NCBI RefSeq assembly: GCF_004770105.1
Contig: NZ_RQEY01000019.1
Location: 310,001-374,000, forward strand
From: Leptospira andrefontaineae
Lineage (GTDB): Bacteria; Spirochaetota; Leptospiria; Leptospirales; Leptospiraceae
DNA length: 64,000 bases
Reading direction: 5' to 3'
The translations under genes were made by a program, and so were the position numbers. The notes beneath the pieces are model-generated. The model searched no databases. It worked only from the letters and a program-made list of their open reading frames with translations, and had not been told where the DNA came from. Positions 1 through 9,683 of the stretch are shown one piece after another (the first letter of the stretch is position 1; the number at the start of each line of letters is the position of its first letter).

Positions 1-1541
1 CTTGCGTTGATCTTAAGCGCTTCTTCTTCCAACTTAGAAAGAAGGGTAGAAGTTTTGACCTCCGCAATATTTCTAAGTTTGCCCCGAATATCTTGGATGA
101 GGATACCTTCTAATAAGTCCCGATTCATATCCCAATCATGAGCTGGAGATTGGAAGCGAGTGTTCTTTTGGCTTTTGTACAAATTCAGTTTATGAGAGAG
201 AACAAAAGTGATGATCGAAACAATCATCAAAGGGGGAAGAAGAGAATAACTTCCTATGATCTCGCAAATCATCACCATTCCTGCAATCGGAGCGCTTGCT
301 ATGCCCGCATAAAAAGCACCCATCCCGACTAGAACAAAAGATGCAACAGACACTTGGTAACCTAAGACTAAATTTGCAAATGTTCCAAGTGCTCCTCCTA
401 ACATTCCACCTATGAATAAGGAAGGTCCGAACATTCCTGCAGATCCCCCGGTTCCTATCGTAAATGAAGTGGTGATAATTTTTAAGAATGCGAGAAGTAA
501 GAAAAAGAATATGATCTGCATATCTTGATCCAAATAAGAACTGTAATTTGGAAATTGAAAACTACCTTCTAAAACATCTTGTAATACACCGGCTCCAGTA
601 CCCAGAACTTCAGGTAAAAAATAACCTATGATCCCTACGGGAATTCCGCCTAATGCAGGCTTGATCCACGTGGGAAATTTCCAAGACTTGGACCATTCTT
701 GCATGAATTGAAATACCTTAATAAGAAAGGCTCCATTCAAATAACAAACGATCCCTAAGAATAAATAGAAGATAAGCTCTTTATATTCTATAAATCCGAT
801 CTCAGGAACTTTGTAAACAGAACCGAATCCGTTAAAAGAAGAGTATGTTAAGAATGCGGTTACAGAAGAGATAATACAAGGAACCAATGTATCACTTTCT
901 ATATCTTCTCTGTACATCATTTCAACAGAGGTCAAGGCTCCACCTAGAGGAGCATGAAAGATAGCTCCAAGTCCTCCTGCAGTTCCTGCGAGTAATAATG
1001 TACGCCTCGCCCTTGCGCCTGCTTTGGTTATGTTAGCGACAAGCGAACCGAATCCTGCACCGATAAGAGAGATAGGGCCTTCTTTTCCTCCGCTTCCGCC
1101 GGATGATAATGTGAATATAGTCGCGATCGACTTGATCAGAGGGACTTTCGGATCTACTTTACCTTCTCTATTATGAAATGAATCTATTAATGAATCCGTT
1201 CCGGTTCCTGCAGAATCAGGAGAGAATTTCCAGATAATCCAGCCTGCAATCAGTCCTCCTAAAATAGGTAGAACCAAAAGAACCCATCTTCCTAAATAAA
1301 TAGACGGGATCGGCTCCAAAGAAACGAAATATTCGCCCCCAGAATGTGTATTATGTAAACCGGATATTGATTCTAAGGAAATATATTCTGCCCAGGCAAG
1401 GGCTCTAGAAAAAAGGAGGGCCCCCAAACCGGAAACGATCCCGGTTAGGACGCAATACAAATATAAGGATCTTCTGCCCTTAATCGTGAAATAAGATGAA
1501 ATAGGTCTTAGTCGGAATTTTGTTAAGATGTTTCCGAACAT
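1..1541 (-). CDS. ClC-family chloride channel/antiporter (3' end outside window)
   Basis: Integral membrane chloride transporter of the ClC family; I translated it by hand because the frame is open to the left edge. The two strongest family signatures are visible: GGKEGP (the GxEGP filter loop, keeping the gating glutamate) and GSAGMFGPSLFIG (the GxFxP loop) further on. Many hydrophobic helices follow one another. After the last helix a soluble tail begins (EGILIQDI and following), which fits the start of CBS domains, but the window ends there. The ATG at 1541 has an AAGGA Shine-Dalgarno with about 6 bases spacing and lies 9 bases after the stop of the exported protein upstream, so it is probably the last known gene of that operon. 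Whether it is a channel or a Cl-/H+ antiporter cannot be decided. Family assignment is firm. Confidence 0.93.
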   Translation of the reverse strand, partial: MFGNILTKFRLRPISSYFTIKGRRSLYLYCVLTGIVSGLGALLFSRALAWAEYISLESISGLHNTHSGGEYFVSLEPIPSIYLGRWVLLVLPILGGLIAGWIIWKFSPDSAGTGTDSLIDSFHNREGKVDPKVPLIKSIATIFTLSSGGSGGKEGPISLIGAGFGSLVANITKAGARARRTLLLAGTAGGLGAIFHAPLGGALTSVEMMYREDIESDTLVPCIISSVTAFLTYSSFNGFGSVYKVPEIGFIEYKELIFYLFLGIVCYLNGAFLIKVFQFMQEWSKSWKFPTWIKPALGGIPVGIIGYFLPEVLGTGAGVLQDVLEGSFQFPNYSSYLDQDMQIIFFFLLLAFLKIITTSFTIGTGGSAGMFGPSLFIGGMLGGALGTFANLVLGYQVSVASFVLVGMGAFYAGIASAPIAGMVMICEIIGSYSLLPPLMIVSIITFVLSHKLNLYKSQKNTRFQSPAHDWDMNRDLLEGILIQDIRGKLRNIAEVKTSTLLSKLEEEALKINA

Positions 1542-1550
1542 AAAGGATCC

Positions 1551-2345
1551 TTAAAATGATTTGGAAACCGAAATCTCCATGATCCGATTATGAGTATATG
1601 TATCTTGCCAACCGCCGACCATTCTATATAATCTAGGAATGATCAACAAACCGATGAACACAGGTGCTCCGGGAGAATCCAAAACATTTCCAGAAGCGGT
1701 AGGCTTTAAGAAGTAGGACTCAAGAGCGCTGTTCTTTTCCATAGTAGTGGTCGCATAATAATATCCAATCCCCGCCAGTAAAAGATCCAAACCTATATAA
1801 CCAAACATACTTTTGATCCTATCCGAGCCTCCGTATACTGGAGATTTATAAGAATTATAAAAAACGGATGCAGCAGGTTGGATGAGAGCCAAAGACTCAC
1901 TCCAAAAATAATTCTTACGATAAGGTTCGAACTTTGCCTCTTCCGAAACGTCAGCATAATTTGCAAGTCCACCAGTTAATTCTTTTTTAGTAAGTTCTTC
2001 TTGCAGAAAATTCCTAAAAACTTTTTCAGTTCCCTTTTTAGAAGATTCGATCCGGATTAAACTCATCTTATCTCTTTTAGCGAGTCCTAAAACGAATACA
2101 TCCAATTGTAAGGGAGAATACCATTTAGTAGTATATCTAAATGCAAAACCTTTTGTGTTTTGGTTAGATAAAACTCTATCATACGTTAATCGATTTAACG
2201 CAGAAAGAAGCCTTGTATCATTTTCTCCAGGTTCACCTTCTAATTCAAAAACTTCCCCGGCGAAAATAGAGGAGAAGGAAGACAAAAGGAAAAATACGAA
2301 TAAGGTCTTTAGGATTTTATGTTGAAAACTTTTTTTCATGTTCAT
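1551..2345 (-). CDS. Exported hypothetical protein, 264 aa
   Basis: I do not recognise the family. The N-terminus is a classical signal peptide: lysines, then a hydrophobic stretch ending near SIFAG around residue 30. The mature part has a hydrophobic segment near residues 185-200 and a glycine/proline-rich hydrophobic stretch near residues 225-240, so it may sit in or at a membrane. The ATG at 2345 shares one base with the stop of the CPBP protease gene (TAATG), indicating translational coupling. A second ATG two codons later (MKKSFQ) is an equally possible start. Operon with the CPBP protease upstream and the ClC transporter downstream. Confidence 0.7.
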   Translation of the reverse strand: MNMKKSFQHKILKTLFVFFLLSSFSSIFAGEVFELEGEPGENDTRLLSALNRLTYDRVLSNQNTKGFAFRYTTKWYSPLQLDVFVLGLAKRDKMSLIRIESSKKGTEKVFRNFLQEELTKKELTGGLANYADVSEEAKFEPYRKNYFWSESLALIQPAASVFYNSYKSPVYGGSDRIKSMFGYIGLDLLLAGIGYYYATTTMEKNSALESYFLKPTASGNVLDSPGAPVFIGLLIIPRLYRMVGGWQDTYTHNRIMEISVSKSF

Positions 2346-3205
2346 TAAGAGATCCGATCCCCAAGCAGAAATCCGGCTAATAGCATGGATGCATTATAAG
2401 TGATATGTGCAGTTACTGGAACCCATATATTACCGGTTTTTAAATAAGAAATTCCGAATGAAAGCCCCACAAAGATCAGAAGGATCGGAGCCACATAAGA
2501 TCCTCCGTTAAAATGTACCACTCCAAAAATAACAGAAGTGATAATTAGTCCGATGGAACCCAAGTTTTTTTCTTCAAAGTATTTTAATAAAAATCCTCTG
2601 AAGAAAAATTCCTCGAAAATTCCGGCTCCGAATGCAATCGCAAGCAATGTCCATCCTAAGAGCTTCCAATTCATGTAAAGATTTTTGGTTAGGATAATTT
2701 CCAGATAATTAGATTGGGGTTTGCCTATGATAAAAAAGATCAGGCTACTTGCAACATTCACAAAACAGAATGTAGCAAATCCAGTTGCGACACCTGCTAG
2801 TATATCTCTTCCATTTGCAGAATCGGTAAACTCGGCGGTTTCTATCCTAGAGATCTTTCGGATAAAAAAGTAAGAAGGAACTAAAAAACATAACCCCCAG
2901 ATGATCCTATCCAAAGACAATAACCAAGGGCGTTTAGTTACTACAAATTCGGTATATTCTCTAACTGCTTTTTCAGCGGAAGCAGGTTCATTCCAAACAA
3001 CTTCGGAAGGTACTGTGTTTACTACTTCCTTTGCTTTTGTAAAATTTTGTTTCGAAACTTTTAGCGATAAGGTACTCTCTACTTGGAATCGAGTAACCTT
3101 CATATAGGAATACATACCGATGAACAGTACGAAAACCTGGATCAGACCCATGAGCAGAACATCTCTGCCAGGCGCTAGTTTTTGATCTTCCTTTTCTAAA
3201 TCCAT
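2345..3205 (-). CDS. CPBP-family (CAAX/Abi) intramembrane metalloprotease
   Basis: Multi-helix membrane protein carrying the three CPBP motifs in order: EEFFFRG (EExxxR), FGVVHF (FxxxH) and HITYN (HxxxN). These residues form the glutamate/histidine active site of Rce1-like intramembrane proteases, so the enzyme is probably active. Substrate unknown. About 290 aa, a usual length. The frame is open to a TTG at 3223, but the ATG at 3205 is preferred because AAGGG and GGA stretches lie just upstream. The region between the first helix and the catalytic helices (about residues 35-100) is predicted to be outside the membrane. First gene of a minus-strand operon ending in the ClC transporter. Divergent from the LysM-M23 peptidase, with a shared promoter region of about 80 bases. 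Confidence 0.88.
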   Translation of the reverse strand: MDLEKEDQKLAPGRDVLLMGLIQVFVLFIGMYSYMKVTRFQVESTLSLKVSKQNFTKAKEVVNTVPSEVVWNEPASAEKAVREYTEFVVTKRPWLLSLDRIIWGLCFLVPSYFFIRKISRIETAEFTDSANGRDILAGVATGFATFCFVNVASSLIFFIIGKPQSNYLEIILTKNLYMNWKLLGWTLLAIAFGAGIFEEFFFRGFLLKYFEEKNLGSIGLIITSVIFGVVHFNGGSYVAPILLIFVGLSFGISYLKTGNIWVPVTAHITYNASMLLAGFLLGDRIS

Positions 3206-3284
3206 TCCAAAGGGCCCTTCCAATCATTTATGGGGGATTTTTTGCGTCATTGTTTTTTTATAATCTGCCGACTAGAGAAAAGAT

Positions 3285-4199
3285 ATGCCTTCCTTCAAAA
3301 GACATCTCATAACTTTGTTAATCGCACTCATCCTAATCTCACTAAACGAGGTTCACGCGGTTTATGATCGCCTTCCCTTAAAAAGTTTAGAATATTCAGA
3401 CACGAAGATCATCCGGGTCAGAGAAGAGATAAAATATAACCTTCAAATTTCAGTTTCCAACTTGGACCAAAAGGATCTGGTACATCTCAGATTCCTAGTC
3501 TACAAAGTTGGACCCAAAGATACTTTTTTTAAGATCATGGCCAGGACCGGAATGGACTTGGACACTCTTTCTTCCGTAAACGAGTTAGCTTCTCCCCAAG
3601 ACATCTACCCTGGTATGGAACTTTTGATCCCGAACATGAGAGGTGTTTACGACTCGGAAGAACATTCTCCTGACGAATCCGGACGCAAAAAAGTCGCGGC
3701 CCGTTTTCGGATCTCCCCCAAATTCTTATACTATGATGACCTCAGAAAATCTTGGTTCGTTCCAGGAAGAGGATTACCTAAAGAAGAGAAAAACTTTTTT
3801 TATGGATTAGTATTCTCCGATCCGTTAGCAGAAGAAGGAAGACTGAGTTCCAAGTTCGGAAGAAGAAAAGACCCTTTTACTAAAAAGGATACTTTTCACG
3901 GCGGGATCGATCTAGCTGCGGAAGAAGGAACACCAGTCTATGCGTCTGCTGATGGAGAAGTTTCATTTTCAGGAGCAAGAGGCGGCTATGGAAGCCTAAT
4001 CGTTTTGAAACATGGATTAGGTTACGAAACCAAGTACGGACATTTAAGTAAATTATTGGTAGCACCCGGTACAAAGGTCAAAAAAGGACAATTGATCGGA
4101 GAAGTCGGAATGAGCGGAAGAGCCACCGGATTTCATTTACATTTTGAAGTATTGAGAAATAGTTTGAGACAGAGGCCCATATTTAAGGGTCATGTCTAA
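3285..4199 (+). CDS. LysM and M23 (LytM-like) cell-wall peptidase
   Basis: Exported murein hydrolase or hydrolase-like protein. An N-terminal signal segment (residues 1-25) is followed by a LysM peptidoglycan-binding module at about residues 72-117 (YKVGPKDTFFKI ... YPGMELLIP). A C-terminal M23 metallopeptidase domain occupies about residues 185-300. Its zinc ligands are present: HGGID (HxxxD) and HLHFE (HxH). It is therefore probably an active endopeptidase rather than a degenerate activator. The stop overlaps the start of the next gene by one base (TAATG). M23/LysM proteins remodel peptidoglycan in the periplasm during growth and division. Confidence 0.92.
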   Translation: MPSFKRHLITLLIALILISLNEVHAVYDRLPLKSLEYSDTKIIRVREEIKYNLQISVSNLDQKDLVHLRFLVYKVGPKDTFFKIMARTGMDLDTLSSVNELASPQDIYPGMELLIPNMRGVYDSEEHSPDESGRKKVAARFRISPKFLYYDDLRKSWFVPGRGLPKEEKNFFYGLVFSDPLAEEGRLSSKFGRRKDPFTKKDTFHGGIDLAAEEGTPVYASADGEVSFSGARGGYGSLIVLKHGLGYETKYGHLSKLLVAPGTKVKKGQLIGEVGMSGRATGFHLHFEVLRNSLRQRPIFKGHV

Positions 4200-5299
4200 T
4201 GTTCTATCGATCTCTTTCTAATCCTGCTATTCGGATACTCATTCCTTCTGTTCTTTTATTCCTAATTTTCGGGATCTTTATTCTATTCGGCTGGACCAAA
4301 GTAGATCCTACTGATTACGACCCAGATGATATCATTCGCCAAGAAGAAAGAGATATATTATTTATCTCTAATGTAGTTAACGAAAAATCCCCAATAGAAA
4401 AACCGTACGGTCTTGCAGTCGATTCCAAGGGATCCATTTATACGGGTTCTTCCGATGGGAATATCTATAAAATCAAGACTGACGGACAAACGGAACTATT
4501 TGCTAAAACCTCCGGAAGGGTATTAGGAATTGTATTCGATGGAAAAGAAAATTTAGTCGCATGTGTTTCAGGACTAGGACTTGCATTTTACGATTCCAAG
4601 GGAAATGAGAATGTACTTCTCAGAGAAGATTCGGAAGGAAATCCATTAACCAATCTATTCGGTTTGGATATCGCTTCCGATGGAACGGTTTATTTTACTG
4701 AAGTTAGTCGAAAGTTTTCGTATGAAGATTCTTATTTAGAAGAATTGGAATCCAAACCGAACGGTAGAATTCTTTCTTATGATCCAAGAACCCAAGAAGT
4801 AAAAACGATCTTAGAAGATCTTTATCATCCAACTGGGATCAGTTTATCTTCTTCGGAAGAATTTTTGGTTTTTGGAGAAAAATATAGACATCGTGTTTCT
4901 CGTGTCTGGTTAAAAGGAAAGAAGGCAGGAAAGGATCAGTTTTTGATCGCACATCTTCCTGGAAGCCCCGCGCTGATCAGCTCGGACTCTCAGAGAAATT
5001 TTTGGATCGCGTTATCTTCTCCTAGGCATATTGCAATCGATAAGATACAAAACTTCCCACTTTTGAAAAAGGCGATTGCCGCACTTCCATTCTTCTTTCG
5101 GCCTTTAGAAGGAGAATTAGCATATATTCTTTCTATGAATGAAGAAGGGGATATTAGTCTTTCTTTAGTAGATAATACTTCGGATAAATTGGGATCCATT
5201 ACTTCTGCTTTGCAGTACGGATCGGGAGTGTTGCTTGCAGGATTTTCTTCTCAGAAAGTTTGGAAGTGGAAGTTTGAAACTTTAGAAATGTTTTTCTAA
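4199..5299 (+). CDS. Strictosidine synthase-like / SMP-30-type beta-propeller protein
   Basis: One N-terminal membrane helix (about residues 10-32) anchors a six-bladed propeller. Propeller repeats of the type PYGLAVDSKGSIYTG are visible. The segment YFTEVSRKFSYED ... GRILSYDPRTQEV followed by HPTGISLS matches the layout of strictosidine-synthase-like proteins such as APMAP. Relatives are calcium-dependent lactonases or arylesterases, but the bacterial substrates are mostly unknown, so I do not name a reaction. Translationally coupled to the M23 peptidase gene. A hairpin just after the stop ends the unit and faces the cys operon. Confidence 0.8.
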   Translation: MFYRSLSNPAIRILIPSVLLFLIFGIFILFGWTKVDPTDYDPDDIIRQEERDILFISNVVNEKSPIEKPYGLAVDSKGSIYTGSSDGNIYKIKTDGQTELFAKTSGRVLGIVFDGKENLVACVSGLGLAFYDSKGNENVLLREDSEGNPLTNLFGLDIASDGTVYFTEVSRKFSYEDSYLEELESKPNGRILSYDPRTQEVKTILEDLYHPTGISLSSSEEFLVFGEKYRHRVSRVWLKGKKAGKDQFLIAHLPGSPALISSDSQRNFWIALSSPRHIAIDKIQNFPLLKKAIAALPFFFRPLEGELAYILSMNEEGDISLSLVDNTSDKLGSITSALQYGSGVLLAGFSSQKVWKWKFETLEMFF

Positions 5300-5304
5300 A
5301 GTCC

Positions 5305-5331
5305 AAAAGCGCCCCGATTGGAGCGCCTTTT
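5305..5331. terminator. Bidirectional intrinsic terminator
   Basis: A-run, GC-rich stem (GCGC core with one bulged base) and T-run lie between two convergent genes, the propeller gene (stop 5299) and cysI (stop 5344). Flanking AAAA and TTTT extend the stem and supply a T-tract in both directions. Confidence 0.75.
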
Positions 5332-5343
5332 GTTAGGTCGGAT

Positions 5344-7029
5344 TTACATTGCTCCTAATAATTCCCTGAACTTATCCAAGGAATATCGAGCGGCAAAGTC
5401 CCCGAATCTTTCGTTCGGACTTCCTTCTTTTTTCCAAACTTCGAATGCTTTCTCTAGTTGGACTGGAATGTCTGCAAATGGAACCTTTTTAGCAACATAG
5501 TCGCCTACTTTAGTTCCTTCCGGATTTCCTCCAAAGAATAAGGAATATTTTCCACCTGCTTGTTGGCCAACGATACCTATTTCCGCAGAATAAGGTCTTG
5601 CGCAACCATTAGGGCATCCAGTCATTCTCACGATAGGAGCTCTATCATTCAGGTCCAACTTATCGATCACTTTTTGGATGGATTCCAATAGTTGCGGGAA
5701 AGTCCTTTCAGATTCGGTCAATGCCAAACCGCAGGTAGGAAGTGCAGGACATGCAAGTGCACGATCATACAAAGGTTTAGGAGAAGCAGGATTAATATTA
5801 TATTCTTTTAATTTAGATTCTAACTTCTCTTTATCTTCTTTTTTGATTCCCATCAAAACCAAATCCTGATCCGCAGTTACCTGCACGTTCAGTTTGAAAC
5901 CGGAAATGATATCTTTCAAAGCAGTCTTTAACGGCTTTTCAGGAAAGTCCTTAATCCTTCCGGAAAGAGTATGGAATCCTAATGCAAGAGTTCCATCCGC
6001 TCTTTCTGTCCAACCGAGATAATTAGGAGTTTCCCATTTAGGAAGTTTACGATCGATATCGAATTTTGCACCTGATCTACGTTCTACTTCGGAACGGAAC
6101 CATTCCACACCCTTCTCAGCTAAAACATATTTCAGACGAGCATGTTTACGGTTCGTACGATCTCCGAAATCTCTATGGGAAGTTACGATACCTTCCGCAA
6201 CGGAGATCAGATCTTTTTCAGGGATCCAACCTAGTAAGTCAGCCGCTCTAGGATAAGTCTCAGGTTTATTGTGGGTCATTCCGAGCCCGCCGCCTGCGAA
6301 AGCGAAATAACCGTCTATCTTTCCGTTCGCATCCAACGTAGCGGCGAATCCCATATCGTTGGTGTAAAGATCGACAGAGTTATTACCTGCAAGAGTAACG
6401 GCTATTTTGAACTTTCTAGGGAGATAAGTGGTTCCATAGATCGGATCTGGTTCGTCCTCTTTATTAAGCTGACTTTCACCTAACCATAATTCGGCGTACG
6501 CGTTACTCTTATATTTAAAATGATCGGATAATAATTGAGCGATCGGATCCAATTGGCTAAGCTCTTTGTTTCCCCAAGGGTTTAATGCCTGAGTCACATT
6601 ACGCACAACGTCACCACATGCTCCCATAGTGGAAAGATTCACCTTATGGACTGCTTGCATGATCGGTTTAAGATCTTTAAGAAGGATTGTGTGCATTTGG
6701 ATGGACTGTCTAGTAGTTAAACGTAAAGCGCCACCGCCGAATTTATCGGCCAAATCGTCCCAGACCATGTATTGGTCAGAAGTAAGCCTTCCACCCGGGA
6801 TCCTTCCACGGATCATAAAAGAGGTTGGGTTCTCTATAAATTCTCCGGCGTCGTCTTTCCTACGGTCCCTGTCCTTTTGCTGGTACATTCCGTGGAATTT
6901 GATCAATTGTTTGTCATCTTCCTCGAATCCATCTGCACCTGTTTCAATAGCAGTACCGATCTTTCCTCTTAGTCCCTTAGAGGCGGTTTTAATATGTTCG
7001 ACTTCGCTAAGTTCTTTTTGTTCTGACAT
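5344..7029 (-). CDS. cysI: Sulfite reductase hemoprotein (beta subunit)
   Basis: Reduces sulfite to sulfide with six electrons, using a siroheme coupled to a [4Fe-4S] cluster. The cluster/siroheme cysteines are visible in the order CPALPTC ... CPNGC near residues 430-475. The duplicated ferredoxin-like and siroheme half-domains span the 561 residues, close to the usual CysI length (about 570). It is the last gene of the sulfate assimilation operon, preceded by the two siroheme genes that make its cofactor. No cysJ flavoprotein is seen in the window, so the electron donor is elsewhere or is ferredoxin. The ATG at 7029 has AAAGGA about 11 bases upstream. A nitrite reductase is the alternative, but the operon argues for sulfite. 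Confidence 0.93.
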   Translation of the reverse strand: MSEQKELSEVEHIKTASKGLRGKIGTAIETGADGFEEDDKQLIKFHGMYQQKDRDRRKDDAGEFIENPTSFMIRGRIPGGRLTSDQYMVWDDLADKFGGGALRLTTRQSIQMHTILLKDLKPIMQAVHKVNLSTMGACGDVVRNVTQALNPWGNKELSQLDPIAQLLSDHFKYKSNAYAELWLGESQLNKEDEPDPIYGTTYLPRKFKIAVTLAGNNSVDLYTNDMGFAATLDANGKIDGYFAFAGGGLGMTHNKPETYPRAADLLGWIPEKDLISVAEGIVTSHRDFGDRTNRKHARLKYVLAEKGVEWFRSEVERRSGAKFDIDRKLPKWETPNYLGWTERADGTLALGFHTLSGRIKDFPEKPLKTALKDIISGFKLNVQVTADQDLVLMGIKKEDKEKLESKLKEYNINPASPKPLYDRALACPALPTCGLALTESERTFPQLLESIQKVIDKLDLNDRAPIVRMTGCPNGCARPYSAEIGIVGQQAGGKYSLFFGGNPEGTKVGDYVAKKVPFADIPVQLEKAFEVWKKEGSPNERFGDFAARYSLDKFRELLGAM

Positions 7030-7059
7030 CGATCGTATTCGTCCTTTTGGATTAGCTTC

Positions 7060-7659
7060 CTATGATTTCGTATCCGTTGATAAGTATTTCTGTTTAAACT
7101 CGCTCAGCAAAAATTTGAGAGCGGTTTTCCTTTCTTCCGGATCACCTAATTTACGTTTGCTCAAATTACGGATTTCTAATAAATTTTCGAGTTCTTGATC
7201 ATGATCCTTAGGAAGAATCTCTTCAAGAATGGTACGGATGGTCCCTGCAAGTCCAGCGAACCCGCCTTGAGTGGAAACCGCCACACGGATCGGTCCCCTA
7301 TCAAAATATGCAGAAGAATAAAAATCACAAAGAGAAGGATCGTCCGCACAATTGATCCAAATCTTTTTTTGTTTTGCGTATTCAACTAAGTCTCGATTGG
7401 TCTGTCTATCGTTTGTAGCAGAATATACCAAATCGAAACCATCCAGATCGGAAACATTAACTTCTCTCGTTTCTATCTTTGCGTCTTTAATGGAAAAAAG
7501 TAAACGAACAGTTTCCGATTTGAATTCTTTAGAGATAACCGTGAGTGAGCAGCCAGTATCTTTCAAGTGTTGTAGTTTCTCGAGGGCCACATTTCCTCCG
7601 CCTACTACTAACACTTTCTTATTTTCTAATTTTATAAAAACCGGGAGAAGTTGGTTCAT
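7060..7659 (-). CDS. Precorrin-2 dehydrogenase / sirohydrochlorin ferrochelatase (CysG N-domain, Met8-like)
   Basis: Converts precorrin-2 to sirohydrochlorin with NAD and then inserts iron to give siroheme. The N-terminal Rossmann motif VVGGGNVALEKL and the NCADDPSLCDFY segment are typical. At 199 aa it corresponds only to the N-terminal half of E. coli CysG; the methyltransferase half is the separate gene upstream, overlapping by ATGA at 7656-7659. It supplies siroheme to the CysI product encoded next door. Confidence 0.9.
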   Translation of the reverse strand: MNQLLPVFIKLENKKVLVVGGGNVALEKLQHLKDTGCSLTVISKEFKSETVRLLFSIKDAKIETREVNVSDLDGFDLVYSATNDRQTNRDLVEYAKQKKIWINCADDPSLCDFYSSAYFDRGPIRVAVSTQGGFAGLAGTIRTILEEILPKDHDQELENLLEIRNLSKRKLGDPEERKTALKFLLSEFKQKYLSTDTKS

Positions 7660-8432
7660 AGTTCTTCTCCTTGAGAAGCAAATCCTTGAATGTCTAGTTC
7701 AGGGTTTTCGCCGATCAAATGAACAACAGGACCAATATAAATAATTCCAGGTCCTGAACTTTGTTTGGATAAACCTTCTTCTATAATTTTACCCAAACTT
7801 GTTACGGTTGTCTTTTGATTTTTTAAACTGGCATTTTCCACCAGAGCTACCGGAAGAAGAGAAGAAGCTCCGTTATCGAGCAATTTTTTAGAGATCTGTA
7901 CAATGGAAGAAGTTCCCATAAACAGAGCGATTGTTCCCTTGAACTCGGCAAACCATTTCCAATCGGTATCTTCTTGTAAAACAGTATGACCGTCCATGAT
8001 CAGGACCTGTCTAGATAATCCTCTATGAGTTAGGGGAAACCCTGCACCGGAAGATCCGGCACTCAAAGCACTTACACCCGGAATGATCTCATATGGAATT
8101 TTATGTTTTCTTAAAGTGAGTAATTCTTCTCCGCCTCTACCGAATACGAAAGGATCTCCTCCTTTCAAGCGTACGACGGTTTTACCCTGGAGAGAATATC
8201 TTATGATCAGATCTTGGATCTCTTCCTGAGTTGCAGAGTGCTGCCCTGCCCTTTTACCAACATAATGGACAATGGAAGAAGAAGGAAAATATTCCAAAAA
8301 GGAAGAATCTAATAAAGCATCGTACAGAATTACTTCTGCTTTTTCTAATATTCTCAGGGCTTTTAAGGTCATTAGTTCCGGATTTCCGGGACCCGCTCCC
8401 ACCAAATATACTTTTCCCACTTCGGTATTCAT
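7656..8432 (-). CDS. cobA: Uroporphyrinogen-III C-methyltransferase (SUMT)
   Basis: Two S-adenosylmethionine-dependent methylations convert uroporphyrinogen III to precorrin-2. The family signatures are present: VYLVGAGPGNPELMTLKA at the N-terminus, then VRLKGGDPFVFGRGGEE near residue 85, then the GVSALSAG loop. About 258 aa, the usual single-domain SUMT length. The frame opens at a TTG at 8435, but the directly following ATG at 8432 is the simpler start. It sits between cysN and the Met8-like gene, so here it serves siroheme for sulfite reduction; precorrin-2 could also feed cobalamin synthesis. Confidence 0.93.
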   Translation of the reverse strand: MNTEVGKVYLVGAGPGNPELMTLKALRILEKAEVILYDALLDSSFLEYFPSSSIVHYVGKRAGQHSATQEEIQDLIIRYSLQGKTVVRLKGGDPFVFGRGGEELLTLRKHKIPYEIIPGVSALSAGSSGAGFPLTHRGLSRQVLIMDGHTVLQEDTDWKWFAEFKGTIALFMGTSSIVQISKKLLDNGASSLLPVALVENASLKNQKTTVTSLGKIIEEGLSKQSSGPGIIYIGPVVHLIGENPELDIQGFASQGEEL

Positions 8433-8441
8433 CAAATTAGA

Positions 8442-9683
8442 TCAGTAGGCTCCTACGATCATCCCAGCACCAACTGTATTATTGGTACCTTCATCCACCA
8501 AAACGAAACTTCCCGTTCCACGATTTTCAGAATAAGGATCGAACGCGACAGGTTTGGCAGTTCTAATCTTGATCCTTCCGATCTCGTTCAATGCAAGTTG
8601 AGAAGATTCTAATTTTTCGTGAGTTTGGATATCTATCCTAAAGGAAATTTCCTTAACTGCGGACTTTACGGATCCTGTAGTTTGTCTTAAAAGATATTTA
8701 TTTCCTGGAACCAAAGATTTGGCGTCCATCCAACAAAGTTCCGCTTCCAGATCTTGAGATACGGTTGGCTGGTGTTTATCAGTTACAATCATATCTCCAC
8801 GGCTGATATCTATTTCATCTTCCAGAAGAATAGTAACAGACATTGGAGCAAAAGCTTCTTCAACTTCGCTTTCGTAAGTGTTGATAGATTTGATCTTAGA
8901 ACGTAATCCGCTCGGAAGAACTACTATATCGTCTCCCTTTTTGAAAACGCCACTTCTAACCTGACCGGCATATCCTCTGTAATCATGATGATCTTCCGTT
9001 TGAGGACGGATCACATATTGAACCGGGAATCTAGGCTCGTGTTTAGTCTCATCCACTTCGATTTCCAGGTCTTCTAAGTAACCCAAAAGAGTTTTACCTT
9101 TCCACCATGTCATATTTGGAGAAGTATCTACAACATTGTCCCCGTTAAGAGCGGAAATTGGTATGAACTCCAACCCTTTAAAATCCAGATCGGAAGCAAA
9201 GTTTTTATAATCTTCTACGATCTCCTCAAAACGTTCTTTGGAAAAGTCCACCAAGTCCATCTTATTCACGCAGATAACTACATGAGGGATTTTTAATAAA
9301 GAAGCAATATAAGAATGTCTGTAAGTTTGTTCGATCACTCCCTTACGAGAATCAATCAGGATGATTGCGAGCTCGGAGTTAGAAGCACCGGTCACCATAT
9401 TACGTGTGTATTGGATATGTCCCGGTGCGTCCGCAATGATGAACTTTCTTTTTGGAGTAGAGAAATACTTATAGGCCACATCGATTGTGATCCCTTGTTC
9501 TCTTTCTGCTTTAAGTCCGTCGGTAAGAAGAGCTAAATTGATCTGACCGTTTACTTGGCCTGTTTTTTCGATCGCCTCTAACTGATCTTGGAATACCGAT
9601 TTGCTATCGTACAAAAGACGACCGATCAATGTGGATTTTCCGTCGTCTACACTTCCTGCAGTAATAAAACGTAATAAGTCCAT
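8442..9683 (-). CDS. cysN: Sulfate adenylyltransferase large subunit (GTPase)
   Basis: GTP-hydrolysing subunit that drives APS formation from ATP and sulfate together with CysD. G-motifs are visible: GSVDDGKST (G1), DAPGH (G3) and NKMD (G4), followed by EF-Tu-like beta-barrel domains. At 413 aa it is shorter than E. coli CysN (about 475). No CysC-type APS kinase domain is fused to it. The ATG at 9683 overlaps the cysD stop by one base (TGATG). Confidence 0.95.
   Translation of the reverse strand: MDLLRFITAGSVDDGKSTLIGRLLYDSKSVFQDQLEAIEKTGQVNGQINLALLTDGLKAEREQGITIDVAYKYFSTPKRKFIIADAPGHIQYTRNMVTGASNSELAIILIDSRKGVIEQTYRHSYIASLLKIPHVVICVNKMDLVDFSKERFEEIVEDYKNFASDLDFKGLEFIPISALNGDNVVDTSPNMTWWKGKTLLGYLEDLEIEVDETKHEPRFPVQYVIRPQTEDHHDYRGYAGQVRSGVFKKGDDIVVLPSGLRSKIKSINTYESEVEEAFAPMSVTILLEDEIDISRGDMIVTDKHQPTVSQDLEAELCWMDAKSLVPGNKYLLRQTTGSVKSAVKEISFRIDIQTHEKLESSQLALNEIGRIKIRTAKPVAFDPYSENRGTGSFVLVDEGTNNTVGAGMIVGAY

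Noticed and set aside
6629..7198. Plus-strand frame of 189 codons opposite cysI and the start of its upstream gene
   Set aside because: Antisense to well-supported cysI coding sequence, no ribosome site, Ser/Leu-rich composition typical of reverse-strand shadows.
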